64,000 bases of DNA from OLB4 sp002050165 (GTDB lineage Bacteria > Bacteroidota > Ignavibacteria > Tepidaquicellales > Tepidaquicellaceae): positions 28,962 through 92,961 of the forward strand of contig SZPC01000009.1 in the NCBI GenBank assembly GCA_030263475.1. The letters are read 5' to 3'. Below are positions 46,601-55,212 of this stretch, piece by piece. Position 1 is the first letter of the stretch, and each line of letters starts with the position of its first letter. The position numbers and the translations under genes were made by a program. The notes below the pieces were generated by a model, which had not been told where the DNA came from, ran no database searches, and worked only from the letters and a program-made list of their open reading frames with translations.

Positions 46601-46799
46601 CAGGAGAATCCATTGAAATATTGTGTAGGTCTTCAATAATTCTACTTTTCATTTCTTCCGCTGCTTTATTGGTAAACGTTATGCACAATATCTTTTCGAA
46701 TGGATATGGTTCTTGAAGTGCAATTTTCAGATATTCCTTTACGAGGTTAAAAGTCTTGCCGGTCCCGGCTGAAGCTTTGTAAACTTTAACGTTGCTCAA
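43635..46799 (-). CDS. AddA/RecB-like UvrD-family helicase-nuclease
   Basis: The 1054-residue product has a UvrD/Rep helicase core: Walker A ASAGTGKT at residues 9-16, CITFTNKAAEEM, the FLIDEAQDTSELQW Walker B, VVIVGDVKQSIYKFRDA, IMTIHSSKGLE and LTYVSFTRPEHAL. The C-terminus has a RecB nuclease with RPDRVL, VIDFKTG and QLTDYANHI. Together with the next gene it resembles AddAB, the resection complex used in place of RecBCD. The start is TTG at 46799. A DUF481 gene begins 75 bases away in the opposite direction. Confidence 0.88.
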   Translation of the reverse strand: MSNVKVYKASAGTGKTFNLVKEYLKIALQEPYPFEKILCITFTNKAAEEMKSRIIEDLHNISMDSPAAKNIREAIEKEIKIDRISERATLLLNKILHNYSNFSVSTIDEFFINILKSFTKELKLKPGFELELNHDKVLREIIPQTFNGIHENDFLTEMLMEFVNNKVESGNSWNFDRRLLELANLIFLDEFYKTIRHTNNKNEIRNFYKENIKNFINKFEKRISTLAKDAHTDLVTRGLSVDDFKGQSKTSLMKYLSDLSKDGGDVEVDNVKKLKQYSENVESWVSIKVKPNLAMIEAFNGKTGENIKELLEYYNQNISKYNTSKILLTDFNLYVILDYIIETLIEYRDVNNIVLISDVYRLLKPLTEMNDAPFIYEISGNRYKYFLIDEAQDTSELQWLNLMPLLKNSIAEDGQVVIVGDVKQSIYKFRDAFPDQFIHIGDKFKDVTNVTLKESRRSLREIVDFNNTLFEAIRVHAQNQPQHEKPELEKIPDAYDNHEFKNTKDNEGGYVKIKFFGKSTSSDNLNQSNNALHDELLYDIRRIFDVGYKPNNILILVEKNSQCAELASFLSENNFKVISPSSSLITTSESVRFIVALMRFLKDRNDTIALFQVLQFICKCEDKDINVLLKKQSLKDIAHDYLYSRLKPNIGYLSNLPVFELTEHLLRFYNESIKFDNYAIKFLDTVFKFSVDDEKNLESFIEWWDENSNKISIAHDSDSDSIEIMTIHSSKGLEREIVMIPYTNWKLGFNNDNYVWLEVDSGEEQFTGFGKFPIKPVKKVEGSLFKNSYNKEIASQYLDRVNLTYVSFTRPEHALFIYGNYDKNFFDKNGGLSQPEEIKNAIDLIRILLTEKNKYKLDKNFQCESSELKNYQVNTEDSSPRKNIKAENLNKANWQSKLKIKTLYSTATDVKSDKRLYGNLIHELLSMINDKGDVENALTSFLNAGKISNDNFEYLREYLEEIFLIPGIEKVFPKGAQVINEKEIITPTGKILRPDRVLKLNDEISVIDFKTGSEHESHFKQLTDYANHIAQIFGTDVNTKIILYTSLKKVEVLN

Positions 46800-46873
46800 A
46801 ATTTAACTTAGTTTTTGGTAAAATATAAAATCTTTATCTTTATTTATTGTTAAAAAACCGATTACTCAAAACC

Positions 46874-47632
46874 ATGAAAATTATATTCACTGTACTTTTT
46901 TTAGTTAATGTATCAACAATCTTTCCGCAGGTAAACATTGAATCTCTGAGAAAGGAGCTTGGGCATCAAGGGTTCAGCGGGTCATTAGATTTGGGGATCT
47001 CAATTCGTACCGGCAGTGTAAATGTTCAGGAAATAAGCGCAAAAACGCATATTAATTTTTCTCAACCGAAATTTTATTTATTGTTAATCGGTGAAGGGAA
47101 TCTCGGATGGCAGGGTGGCAAGCGATTTTCAAATTCGGGGTTAGCTCACCTGAGGTTCGTTCACCGTTTGAGAACGGATGTTCAACCGGAAATTTTTGTT
47201 CAGACGAACTATAATTCTCAGCGCAAACTTCTCGAAAGATATTTAGCCGGTGTGGGAATAAGAATTAACGCGATTAATACCGAATCGCAATTGTTCTCAA
47301 TCGGTTTATCGGGGATGTATGAATTTGAAAAGTTAAAGGAATTAAATTTCTATGAAGAAAACATAACATACAGTAACTGGCGGTGGAGCTCTTATATTAA
47401 TTATGGATTGAATATTTCGGAGGGAGTTAAACTCTCTAACATTTCATACTATCAACCAATGTTCGATGACTTTTCTGATTTCAGGCTCTTGAACAATACG
47501 CAATTTTCGTTTAAGTTTATTGAACCCTTAAGATTCAATTTTACCTTTAGTCTGCTGTATGATGATGATCCGCCGAGCGGTGTGCCGGTTCTTGATACGC
47601 GGACTAGATTTGGTTTTGGATTAAGTTTTTAA
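46874..47632 (+). CDS. Outer-membrane DUF481-like beta-barrel protein
   Basis: The 252-residue protein has a signal peptide (MKIIFTVLFLVNVSTIFPQ) and a predicted barrel made of strands such as LDLGISIRTGSVN, LLIGEGNLGWQGG, LAGVGIRINA, and FGFGLSF at the end, with the closing LYDDDPPSGVPVLDTRTR pattern of DUF481. The ATG at 46874 starts the signal peptide; a TTG in frame at 46847 would extend it by nine residues. Function is unknown. The stop is directly adjacent to the next start. Confidence 0.75.
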   Translation: MKIIFTVLFLVNVSTIFPQVNIESLRKELGHQGFSGSLDLGISIRTGSVNVQEISAKTHINFSQPKFYLLLIGEGNLGWQGGKRFSNSGLAHLRFVHRLRTDVQPEIFVQTNYNSQRKLLERYLAGVGIRINAINTESQLFSIGLSGMYEFEKLKELNFYEENITYSNWRWSSYINYGLNISEGVKLSNISYYQPMFDDFSDFRLLNNTQFSFKFIEPLRFNFTFSLLYDDDPPSGVPVLDTRTRFGFGLSF

Positions 47633-48304
47633 ATGATAGCTGTTATAGGTGACATCCATGGTTGTTATCTGACGCTTCGGGATTTGTACACGAAGTTGTC
47701 CGAGATCACTAATGAAATCTATACTGTTGGTGATTTGGTTGACCGAGGGAATTACTCCAAGGAAGTAATCCAGTTTTGTATTGACTACAACATTAAGCCA
47801 GTACTCGGCAATCACGATGACCTCTTTACGCGTGCGATTGGTTTAAAACCATTTAACGGAAATAGCAGAGAGTATTGGATCAGAAACCACGTTTTAAACG
47901 GTGGTGAGAAAACATATCAATCTTACAATCCCGGATTTTCAACACAAAACTTAGATTCAGTTGCTGAAGCAGTAAAGTTATTGGGACACGATAAATTTTT
48001 GCTCTCTATGCCGTTGCAATATGAAATCACAAATCTTGTCATAACACACGCCGGAATCTCCAGGTTCAGCAATGAAACTCTGTGGCATCGCGAGAAATTG
48101 GAGAAATTAAAAAAACTTCAGGTGATTGGTCATACCCCTCACCAGCGTTATATTTACAAGTCCGGATGGTTCGTTAATGTTGATACCGGATGTGTTTTTG
48201 GTGGAAAATTAACAGCCGCGATAATTGATGAAGTAAAAGGAACTGCCCTGAATTTCGTACAAGTCAAATTCCGGAAAGAGGACACAGAGAATGTTATCTG
48301 GTAA
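47633..48304 (+). CDS. Calcineurin-like phosphoesterase, PPP (Ser/Thr phosphatase or Ap4A hydrolase) type
   Basis: The 223-residue product has the three PPP signatures: GDIHGCYLTL at the start (D7, H9), GDLVDRG and GNHDDL, plus VITHAGIS, IGHTPH and the DTGC region. Members act as Ser/Thr protein phosphatases or symmetrical Ap4A hydrolases; the sequence does not tell which. It abuts the DUF481 gene. Length fits the ApaH/PrpA-like bacterial group. A tRNA-Ala gene follows 143 bases later. Confidence 0.88.
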   Translation: MIAVIGDIHGCYLTLRDLYTKLSEITNEIYTVGDLVDRGNYSKEVIQFCIDYNIKPVLGNHDDLFTRAIGLKPFNGNSREYWIRNHVLNGGEKTYQSYNPGFSTQNLDSVAEAVKLLGHDKFLLSMPLQYEITNLVITHAGISRFSNETLWHREKLEKLKKLQVIGHTPHQRYIYKSGWFVNVDTGCVFGGKLTAAIIDEVKGTALNFVQVKFRKEDTENVIW

Positions 48305-48447
48305 AGTAAGCCAATAAAGGATTTATATCAAATTAACCCTGATTTATCACCGATGGGTTAAACGGATTCTCGTTTTATCTAAACGGAATTTTTGACTGTA
48401 TCTTTCATTGAATACCCAACAGGAATTCAGTATGTTACATGGTTTGG

Positions 48448-48520
48448 GGGGTTATAGCTCAGTTGGTAGAGCGTTTCGTTCGCAACGAAAAGGTCGGCGG
48501 TTCGATCCCGCCTAGCTCCA
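48448..48520 (+). tRNA. tRNA-Ala (anticodon CGC)
   Basis: A 73-base cloverleaf folds well: acceptor stem GGGGTTA/TAGCTCC with G3:U70 as third pair, the alanine identity element; D stem GCTC/GAGC; anticodon stem TTTCG/CGAAA with loop TTCGCAA (anticodon CGC at 48481-48483, reading GCG); T stem GGCGG/CCGCC with TTCGATC loop. The CCA end is not encoded. It precedes gyrA by 33 bases. Confidence 0.95.
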
Positions 48521-48553
48521 CATAAGCGGCTTAATATTTAAAGTTCTTTATTA

Positions 48554-51022
48554 ATGGCAAATGAAAAAATAATTCCAATCAATATAGAGGATGAAATGAA
48601 GTCCTCATATATTGATTACTCCATGTCAGTTATTGTGTCCCGTGCGCTGCCCGATGTCCGCGACGGTCTGAAACCTGTTCATCGTAGAGTTTTATTCGGA
48701 ATGAATGAACTCGGATTAGCTCCTAACCGCCCTTACAAAAAATCCGCAAGAATAGTCGGTGAAGTTCTCGGTAAATACCATCCTCACGGTGATAAATCCG
48801 TTTACGATACTATGGTGAGAATGGTACAGGATTTTTCTCTTCGGTATCCGTTGGTTGATGGTCAGGGTAACTTCGGCTCTGTTGACGGAGATTCACCTGC
48901 AGCTATGAGATACACCGAAGCAAGATTGGCTCGCATTTCCGAGACTTTGTTGAGAGATATTGACAAGAACACAGTTGATTTCACACCAAATTTCGATGAT
49001 ACATTAAAAGAACCTTCGGTTTTACCCTCAATTCTGCCGAATCTGCTTGTAAACGGTTCCGGTGGTATTGCTGTCGGGATGGCTACGAATATACCACCAC
49101 ACAATCTTAACGAGATAATCGAAGGAATTACCCATCTTGTAAAACATCCTAACGCTACGATAAAAAAGTTAATGGAGTTTATAACTGCTCCTGACTTTCC
49201 TACAGGCGCGATGATTTACGGTTACGATCCTGTCATTGAAGCTTATAATACAGGCAGGGGTAGAGTTATACTTCGTGCAAAAGCTTCAATTGAGACAGAG
49301 AAAAACGGACGAATGAGCATTATTGTAACTGAAATTCCTTATCAGGTCAATAAAGCATCGCTCATAGAAAATATTGCGAACCTCGTTCGCGAGAAAAAAA
49401 TAGACGATATAGCTTCAATTAATGATGAAAGCGACAGGGACGGTATGCGCATTGTTGTAGGATTGAAGCGCGATGCTAATGCTCACGTTGTTTTGAACAA
49501 TTTGTTCAAACATACACAAATGCAGACTACCTTCGGGATAATAATGCTTGCTCTCGTTGACGGAGTGCCCAAAGTGCTCAACCTGAAGGAAATGCTTGAA
49601 CACTTTATCAACCACAGACTTGATGTTATAGTACGCAGGACTAAATTTGAGCTTGATGAAGCGGAGAAGCGGGCGCACATACTCGAAGGATACATTATTG
49701 CGCTTGACAATATTGATGAAGTCATCAAGTTAATTAAGAAATCAAAAGATACACCGACAGCCCGCACAGGGTTAATGAAGAAATTCAAATTATCCGAAAT
49801 TCAGGCACAGGCAATACTTGATATGCGCCTGCAACGGTTAACCGGACTCGAGCGTAAGAAAATTGAAGATGAATATAAAGACCTTCTCAAAACAATTGAA
49901 AAACTTCATCAGATTCTTAACAGTGAAAATCTCCAACGCGATATTATTTGTGCCGAACTAAAAGCAGTTAAAGAAAAATTCGGTGATGAACGAAAGACAC
50001 AAATAATTTTCGATGCTAAGAAAATGTCTGACGAAGATATGTTGAAAAGTTTGATAAAAGAAGAAGATGTAGTAATAACGATTTCGAACAAAGGGTTCAT
50101 TAAACGAATTCCGGTTTCATCATATAAATCTCAGGGGCGAGGTGGAAAAGGTATTACCGCTGCAAGTACAGGGAAAAGTGATGATGACTTTATTGAGCAC
50201 ATGTTCATTGGCTCTACTCATCAATATATAATGTTCTTTACTGACAAGGGTAAGTGTTATTGGTTAAAGGTTTACGATATACCCGAAGGTAGCAGAACAT
50301 CGCGCGGCAAATCAATTCTCAATCTGATTGAAAAAGAACATGATGAGAAGGTAAGCGCCTTTGTAATTGTTAAAGATTTTAGCGATGAACTTTTCGTTAC
50401 AATGGTAACAAGGATGGGAACAATTAAGAAAACCAAGCTTGAGGCATATTCAAATATTCGTCGTAACGGAATAAATGCAATTACCCTTGCAAATAAAGAT
50501 GAACTAGTGGATGTTAAGTTAACAAATGGTAAGCAGGAAATATTAATTGGAACTCACGAAGGACAGGCAATAAGGTTTAATGAGTCACTGGTTAGGGATA
50601 TGGGTAGAACGGCGACCGGTGTTAAAGGTGTAAGGCTCGGAAAGAACGATTTCGTAATTGGTATGGTGGCAGTCATTAGACCAAGTGCAACTATATTAGT
50701 TGTAACAGAAAACGGATACGGTAAACGAAGCGATTTGGGGGATTACCGAATAACCAATCGTGGCGGAAAGGGAGTTATTACAGTAAAGACTAATGAAAAG
50801 GTTGGAAAATTAATTTCGATTAAAGAAGTAACCGATTCTGATGATTTAATGATTATTACCTCAAAAGGAATCTTGATCAGACAAAAGGTGAAAGATATCA
50901 GAGTCATGGGTCGCGGAGCGCAAGGGGTCAAACTTATTCGCCTTGGACAGGACGACAGCATTTCAGCTGTTGCGAGGATTGCCGAAAGCGAAAAAGATGA
51001 AAATAAAGATACGCTCTTTTAG
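48554..51022 (+). CDS. gyrA: DNA gyrase subunit A
   Basis: GyrA cuts and rejoins DNA in gyrase. The 822-residue product has the catalytic tyrosine at Y120 (AAMRYTEARL), DVRDGLKPVHRRVL near the start, and a C-terminal domain with the GyrA box QGRGGKG followed by several beta-pinwheel repeats (RNGINAI, GVKGVRLG, RGGKGVI, GAQGVKL). Presence of the GyrA box favours gyrase over topoisomerase IV. The quinolone-determining loop reads HPHGDKSVYD: the position of E. coli Ser83 is Lys81 here, Asp87 is kept as Asp85. No gyrB is nearby. It lies between tRNA-Ala and ltaE (7 bases to ltaE). Confidence 0.95.
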   Translation: MANEKIIPINIEDEMKSSYIDYSMSVIVSRALPDVRDGLKPVHRRVLFGMNELGLAPNRPYKKSARIVGEVLGKYHPHGDKSVYDTMVRMVQDFSLRYPLVDGQGNFGSVDGDSPAAMRYTEARLARISETLLRDIDKNTVDFTPNFDDTLKEPSVLPSILPNLLVNGSGGIAVGMATNIPPHNLNEIIEGITHLVKHPNATIKKLMEFITAPDFPTGAMIYGYDPVIEAYNTGRGRVILRAKASIETEKNGRMSIIVTEIPYQVNKASLIENIANLVREKKIDDIASINDESDRDGMRIVVGLKRDANAHVVLNNLFKHTQMQTTFGIIMLALVDGVPKVLNLKEMLEHFINHRLDVIVRRTKFELDEAEKRAHILEGYIIALDNIDEVIKLIKKSKDTPTARTGLMKKFKLSEIQAQAILDMRLQRLTGLERKKIEDEYKDLLKTIEKLHQILNSENLQRDIICAELKAVKEKFGDERKTQIIFDAKKMSDEDMLKSLIKEEDVVITISNKGFIKRIPVSSYKSQGRGGKGITAASTGKSDDDFIEHMFIGSTHQYIMFFTDKGKCYWLKVYDIPEGSRTSRGKSILNLIEKEHDEKVSAFVIVKDFSDELFVTMVTRMGTIKKTKLEAYSNIRRNGINAITLANKDELVDVKLTNGKQEILIGTHEGQAIRFNESLVRDMGRTATGVKGVRLGKNDFVIGMVAVIRPSATILVVTENGYGKRSDLGDYRITNRGGKGVITVKTNEKVGKLISIKEVTDSDDLMIITSKGILIRQKVKDIRVMGRGAQGVKLIRLGQDDSISAVARIAESEKDENKDTLF

Positions 51023-51029
51023 TTAAAAG

Positions 51030-52058
51030 ATGGTTGATTTACGTTCCGATACCGTTTCTTTGCCTACGCCGGAAATGGCGGAAGCTATTATGGCGGTCAT
51101 CCCGCATGGACTTGGAGACGATGTTTACGGCGAAGATCCGACGGTTTTAAAGCTCCAGCAGAAATGTTGCAATCTGACAGGGAAAGAAGCTGCATTGTTT
51201 GTAACTAGCGGTTGCATGGCAAATCAACTCGCAATAAAATCTCATTCAGTTCCCGGTAACGAAGTAATTGTTGAATCCGAATCTCACATTCTACACTATG
51301 AAACCGCAGCTCCTTCAATAATCTCCGGTGTGCAATTAATGCCGGTAAACGGTTCGAACGGCGAACCGGATTTATCAGAGCTCGAAAGAAAAATACGACC
51401 TAAGGAATATTATTATCCGCAGACTTCTCTCGTCTGTTTAGAGAATACACACAACCGGTCAGGGGGGGCCATAATTTCAATCACACATATCGAAAAATTG
51501 CGAAAGCTTTGTAATGATTATTCAATAAAGATGCACCTTGATGGAGCAAGGATATTCAATGCAATAGCTGAAACCGGTATTGATCTAAAAAAATACTCAT
51601 CTTATTTCGACTCAATATCGTTTTGTTTCTCGAAGGGGCTCGGCGCTCCGGTAGGGTCTATATTATGCGGAAATACGGCTTTCATTGCAACGGCACGAAA
51701 ATGGCGGAAAATTCTCGGAGGTGGAATGAGGCAATCCGGCATCCTTGCAGCAGCAGCAATTTATGCAGTTGATAACAACATCACACGCTTGAAAGACGAT
51801 AACCTGCGTGCAAAGCATTTCGCAAATGGATTATTGGAATTGTCCGGTATGATCGTTAAAGAACCTCAGACAAATATCGTGTTATTTAAATCCGAAAAAT
51901 TTGAGAATTCGGATTTAATCCAAAGATGTAAAAGTCATGGGATTCTGATTTCTTCCGGCGGGAATGATAACATCAGAGCGGTATTTCACCTCGGTATAAA
52001 CGATGATGACCTTTCGTTTGCGCTTTCTGTTTTTAAGAAAATCTGCTTAAATAATTGA
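51030..52058 (+). CDS. ltaE: Threonine aldolase (low-specificity L-threonine aldolase)
   Basis: The PLP enzyme splits threonine or allo-threonine to glycine and acetaldehyde. The 342-residue product begins with DLRSDTVSLPTPEM and has DDVYGEDPTV, the HLDGARIFNA motif and the PLP lysine K202 in FCFSKGLGAPVGS. It follows gyrA by 7 bases and converges on serC with a 12-base overlap. Its position next to serine genes fits a shared role in serine-glycine metabolism, but it could be chance. Confidence 0.93.
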   Translation: MVDLRSDTVSLPTPEMAEAIMAVIPHGLGDDVYGEDPTVLKLQQKCCNLTGKEAALFVTSGCMANQLAIKSHSVPGNEVIVESESHILHYETAAPSIISGVQLMPVNGSNGEPDLSELERKIRPKEYYYPQTSLVCLENTHNRSGGAIISITHIEKLRKLCNDYSIKMHLDGARIFNAIAETGIDLKKYSSYFDSISFCFSKGLGAPVGSILCGNTAFIATARKWRKILGGGMRQSGILAAAAIYAVDNNITRLKDDNLRAKHFANGLLELSGMIVKEPQTNIVLFKSEKFENSDLIQRCKSHGILISSGGNDNIRAVFHLGINDDDLSFALSVFKKICLNN

Positions 52059-53129
52059 AAGTTCCGGGAGGTGCTTGCATAACTTCTGTATATCTTCAAA
52101 TGTTTGAACGGGAAAATTCGCTATCCGGATTTGATTGTTGCTGAAACTTTTATATCCCTGGCTAACGATTAAATTGTAATCAGCAAGATGGTTTATTACA
52201 ACTGAACTGTCAATTTTGCAACCCGCAGAAATTGTTGTTACGGATTTATATTTATCCTCCTGCACAAAGCTGTAAACATCCGGACTTTTAGAAATTGCAT
52301 CATATATCATTTCAGCTTTTTGCTTGGTTTCGGTGCGAATCTTTTCAATTCCCGTATTGAGAAATGATTCGCAAACTTTACCAAGCAGGAAAATCCCAAC
52401 AGTGTTCGGGGTTATAGTCGTTTCCGATTTTTTCGCGTTTTTATCTAATTCCGTTATACTGTTATATGAACCTGTTGATAAAGATTTACCGTTAAGATAC
52501 GATGCGCGATTAATTACATCTTCTGATACAATCATAACACCGAGCCCGGGTGGGAGTCCGAACCCTTTTTGAACGGAGAAAAAGACGGCATCAGTTTTGG
52601 AATAGTCAAATTTTGAATACGGTAATCCGGTTACAGAATCAATTAGCAAAAGTTTATCAGGATATTTTTCTTTCAGACTACAAACGCTTTCGGGATTTAA
52701 CATTACACCGGTACTAGTTTCGTTTTGAGTTAAACATATTACTTCGACATCGTTATCAATTTGAACATTACAAGGTTCAAACCCTTCACCGAACTCCACA
52801 TGATTTGCGATAGGAAATTTCCCTAACGATTTACTTATATTATAAAATCTTTCCGCAAAGCATCCGTTTACAAAATGGTACGATTTGTTCTCTACTGTTC
52901 CCTGCAATAGCCTTTCCATACATTCAGTTGCGGAACTTAAAAAGAAGATCCTCCTATCTGCAGGTATTGACAACAAATTCCGCAGGCTATCGCAAGTTGA
53001 ATCATAAATTTCCCTAAATCCGGCGCTCCTGTGTGACAAAGAAAAAATGCCATTATTAATAGCATTAACGAATTCCTGCTTTACAATTGGATGAATCTGC
53101 GTAGGCCCGACCGTTAAATATCTTTTCAT
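52047..53129 (-). CDS. serC: Phosphoserine aminotransferase-like class V aminotransferase
   Basis: SerC transaminates 3-phosphohydroxypyruvate to phosphoserine. The 360-residue product is a class V PLP enzyme with TVGPTQIHPIV, SHRSAGFREI, CLTQNETSTGV, LLIDSVTGLPYSKFD and the PLP lysine K188 in FSVQKGFGLP. It differs from the E. coli type and resembles the alanine-glyoxylate/phosphoserine branch found in Bacteroidota. Its start overlaps the stop of the serB-serA fusion by one base (TAATG), which strongly supports the serine assignment. Confidence 0.87.
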   Translation of the reverse strand: MKRYLTVGPTQIHPIVKQEFVNAINNGIFSLSHRSAGFREIYDSTCDSLRNLLSIPADRRIFFLSSATECMERLLQGTVENKSYHFVNGCFAERFYNISKSLGKFPIANHVEFGEGFEPCNVQIDNDVEVICLTQNETSTGVMLNPESVCSLKEKYPDKLLLIDSVTGLPYSKFDYSKTDAVFFSVQKGFGLPPGLGVMIVSEDVINRASYLNGKSLSTGSYNSITELDKNAKKSETTITPNTVGIFLLGKVCESFLNTGIEKIRTETKQKAEMIYDAISKSPDVYSFVQEDKYKSVTTISAGCKIDSSVVINHLADYNLIVSQGYKSFSNNQIRIANFPVQTFEDIQKLCKHLPELSII

Positions 53130-55009
53130 TAGTATAATATTCTTAATTTTATCGTTTGCGGAATTTCTTTAAGTTCTTTTAACAAACTTTTGTTGTAATT
53201 TTTACTGATGTCGGTTATAACGTATCCGATTTCTTCGTTTGTTTTTAAATACTGTCCGAGGATATTAATATTGTATGAGGCGAGCGTATTATTAATCTTT
53301 GCAAGAATACCCGGTACATTTTGATGGATGTGAATAAGCCGGTGCGCATTTTTAACTTCCGGTAGTTGCAGGTTCGGGAAGTTAACGCTGAGTGAAGTTG
53401 TTCCGATATTGATGAAATCTATAATCTTCGATGAGACAAAGCTGGCAATGTTTTCCTGAGCTTCTTCTGTGCTGCCACCGATGTGTGGAGTTAGAATTAC
53501 ATTATCGAACCCTGAGAGTTCACATTTGAATTTTTGGTAATTGCTTTCAGGTTCATCCGGAAAAACATCAATTGCAGCACCTCGAATTTTTCCGTTTTCA
53601 AGATTTCTCCTCAATGCATTGATGTCAACTACAAATCCACGGCTTAGATTTAAAAATATAACACCATCTTTCATTTGCCGAAATTCGTTTTCACCGATAA
53701 AATTTCTATTACCCGGGTTTCCGTCAATATGTAAGGTAACAATGTCAGATTTTTTTAATAATTCACGTAGCGTTTTACATTTCGTCGCATTACTTAAGGC
53801 AAGTTTCTCAGATAAGTCAAAAAAATAAACATCCATTCCAAGAGCTTCTGCTACTACCGATAGCTGAGAACCAATATTTCCGTAGCCAATAATCCCAAGT
53901 TTTTTCCCTCTAATTTCATGAGAAGCTGAAGATGATTTATCCCATAAACCGTTGTGCAACATAGTACTCTTCCTGAAAATGTCCCTCGTTAGCATTATTA
54001 TTTCACCCAAAGCTAATTCAACAACGCTTCTCGTATTGCTGAAAGGTGCATTGAATATTACCACTCCCTTTCTCGTCGCAAACTCAAGGTCAATTTGGTT
54101 AGTCCCGATACAGAAGGCGCCTACCGCGAGTAGTTTATTGGCTTCCTTAAGCACATTCCGTGTAAGGTTGGTTTTTGATCTGATGCCGAGAATTGTAACG
54201 TTATTGATTTTTTTCGCGAGTTCTTTCTCGGATAAACTCTTCTCGATGTATTCAACATTGTAGCCTTCCCGTTTAAAGGTACTGACGGCTTGTTCATGAA
54301 TTTTCTCTAACAGCAGAACTTTAATTCTGTTCTTCGGATATGAGATTGTCATTGGAAATTTATTGATGAACAAAAATTCGTCAAAGCTTGGAGTTACATG
54401 ATCAGAACCTTTTGCAACGTTATCGCGTAGTACGTTTTCCGTGAACGCATAAAATTTATTAGCCAAACCTGCCTGCTTCAGTTCAAGGTCGGTATATCCG
54501 TCACCGATTATGCAGGTTTCACCCTTTAGCCCGAGTTCTTTAAGTTGTTTAATTTTACCCCCGTTTTGTGAAAGTAAATTATTTTTATCGAGCCCGGTAA
54601 TGTTGCCATTCACATCGAACGTAAAAGTATTTGCAAACACATGATCAGGTGCAATCCCGAACTTTGAAACGACCGGAACAACAAACTCTTTGAACCCGGC
54701 GGAGAGAATATATATCCGCTCGTTGTTGATTTTAAAAAATTTTCTGTTCCTTAGGATCGAGGGTGATACTTGCTTCTGTAAACGTGGAATCAGTATCGAT
54801 ATATGTCCGCGATTACCATTGAGAAGTTTTAGTCGTTGTTCAAGAGACTCTGAAATTGGTAGTTTGCCGCTCATACCTTCCGAAGTTATTCTCTCAAACT
54901 CTTCTATTATTTCAACTTTTTTCGGGTTACCCTTCAAAGTAATTTTTACAAGCTCATCGAGGCATTCAGTGGAAATGAATGTACTGTCAAAATCGAAAAC
55001 AATATTCAT
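53129..55009 (-). CDS. Fused phosphoserine phosphatase / D-3-phosphoglycerate dehydrogenase
   Basis: The 626-residue protein fuses two serine pathway enzymes. Residues about 1-215 form a SerB-type HAD phosphatase: VFDFDSTFIS (D6, D8), ILSAGFKEF and IIGDGYTDLEL. Residues about 228-545 form SerA: the NAD motif GIIGYGNIGSQ (from 372), NLSRGFVVD with R457, DEPE with E486 and the catalytic H509 in TPHIGGSTEEAQ. Residues about 556-626 are an ACT domain (HIHQNVPGILAKI), so serine feedback is likely. The ATG at 55009 starts the SerB domain; the frame extends 17 codons upstream without homology. With serC overlapping, these two genes hold the whole three-step pathway. Confidence 0.93.
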   Translation of the reverse strand: MNIVFDFDSTFISTECLDELVKITLKGNPKKVEIIEEFERITSEGMSGKLPISESLEQRLKLLNGNRGHISILIPRLQKQVSPSILRNRKFFKINNERIYILSAGFKEFVVPVVSKFGIAPDHVFANTFTFDVNGNITGLDKNNLLSQNGGKIKQLKELGLKGETCIIGDGYTDLELKQAGLANKFYAFTENVLRDNVAKGSDHVTPSFDEFLFINKFPMTISYPKNRIKVLLLEKIHEQAVSTFKREGYNVEYIEKSLSEKELAKKINNVTILGIRSKTNLTRNVLKEANKLLAVGAFCIGTNQIDLEFATRKGVVIFNAPFSNTRSVVELALGEIIMLTRDIFRKSTMLHNGLWDKSSSASHEIRGKKLGIIGYGNIGSQLSVVAEALGMDVYFFDLSEKLALSNATKCKTLRELLKKSDIVTLHIDGNPGNRNFIGENEFRQMKDGVIFLNLSRGFVVDINALRRNLENGKIRGAAIDVFPDEPESNYQKFKCELSGFDNVILTPHIGGSTEEAQENIASFVSSKIIDFINIGTTSLSVNFPNLQLPEVKNAHRLIHIHQNVPGILAKINNTLASYNINILGQYLKTNEEIGYVITDISKNYNKSLLKELKEIPQTIKLRILY

Positions 55010-55212
55010 CCTGAAAAATACAAAATATGTTAAAGACGATTTAGCTATAAATTTAAACACGGTTATACATATTTTAGTATGTAAAGAAATTCATCTGTGT
55101 TGGTTATATTGAAACTTAATTAATGTATCATTAAAAACTTTTTGAATTTTCTTGAACAGTTGAAATACTAAATTAATCTTCGGGAAACAGTATTGGACAT
55201 AATGGTAGAATA

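Noticed and set aside
48399..48406. TATCTTTC as a -7 element for tRNA-Ala
   Set aside because: One mismatch and about 42 bases before the tRNA; too weak to list as a promoter.
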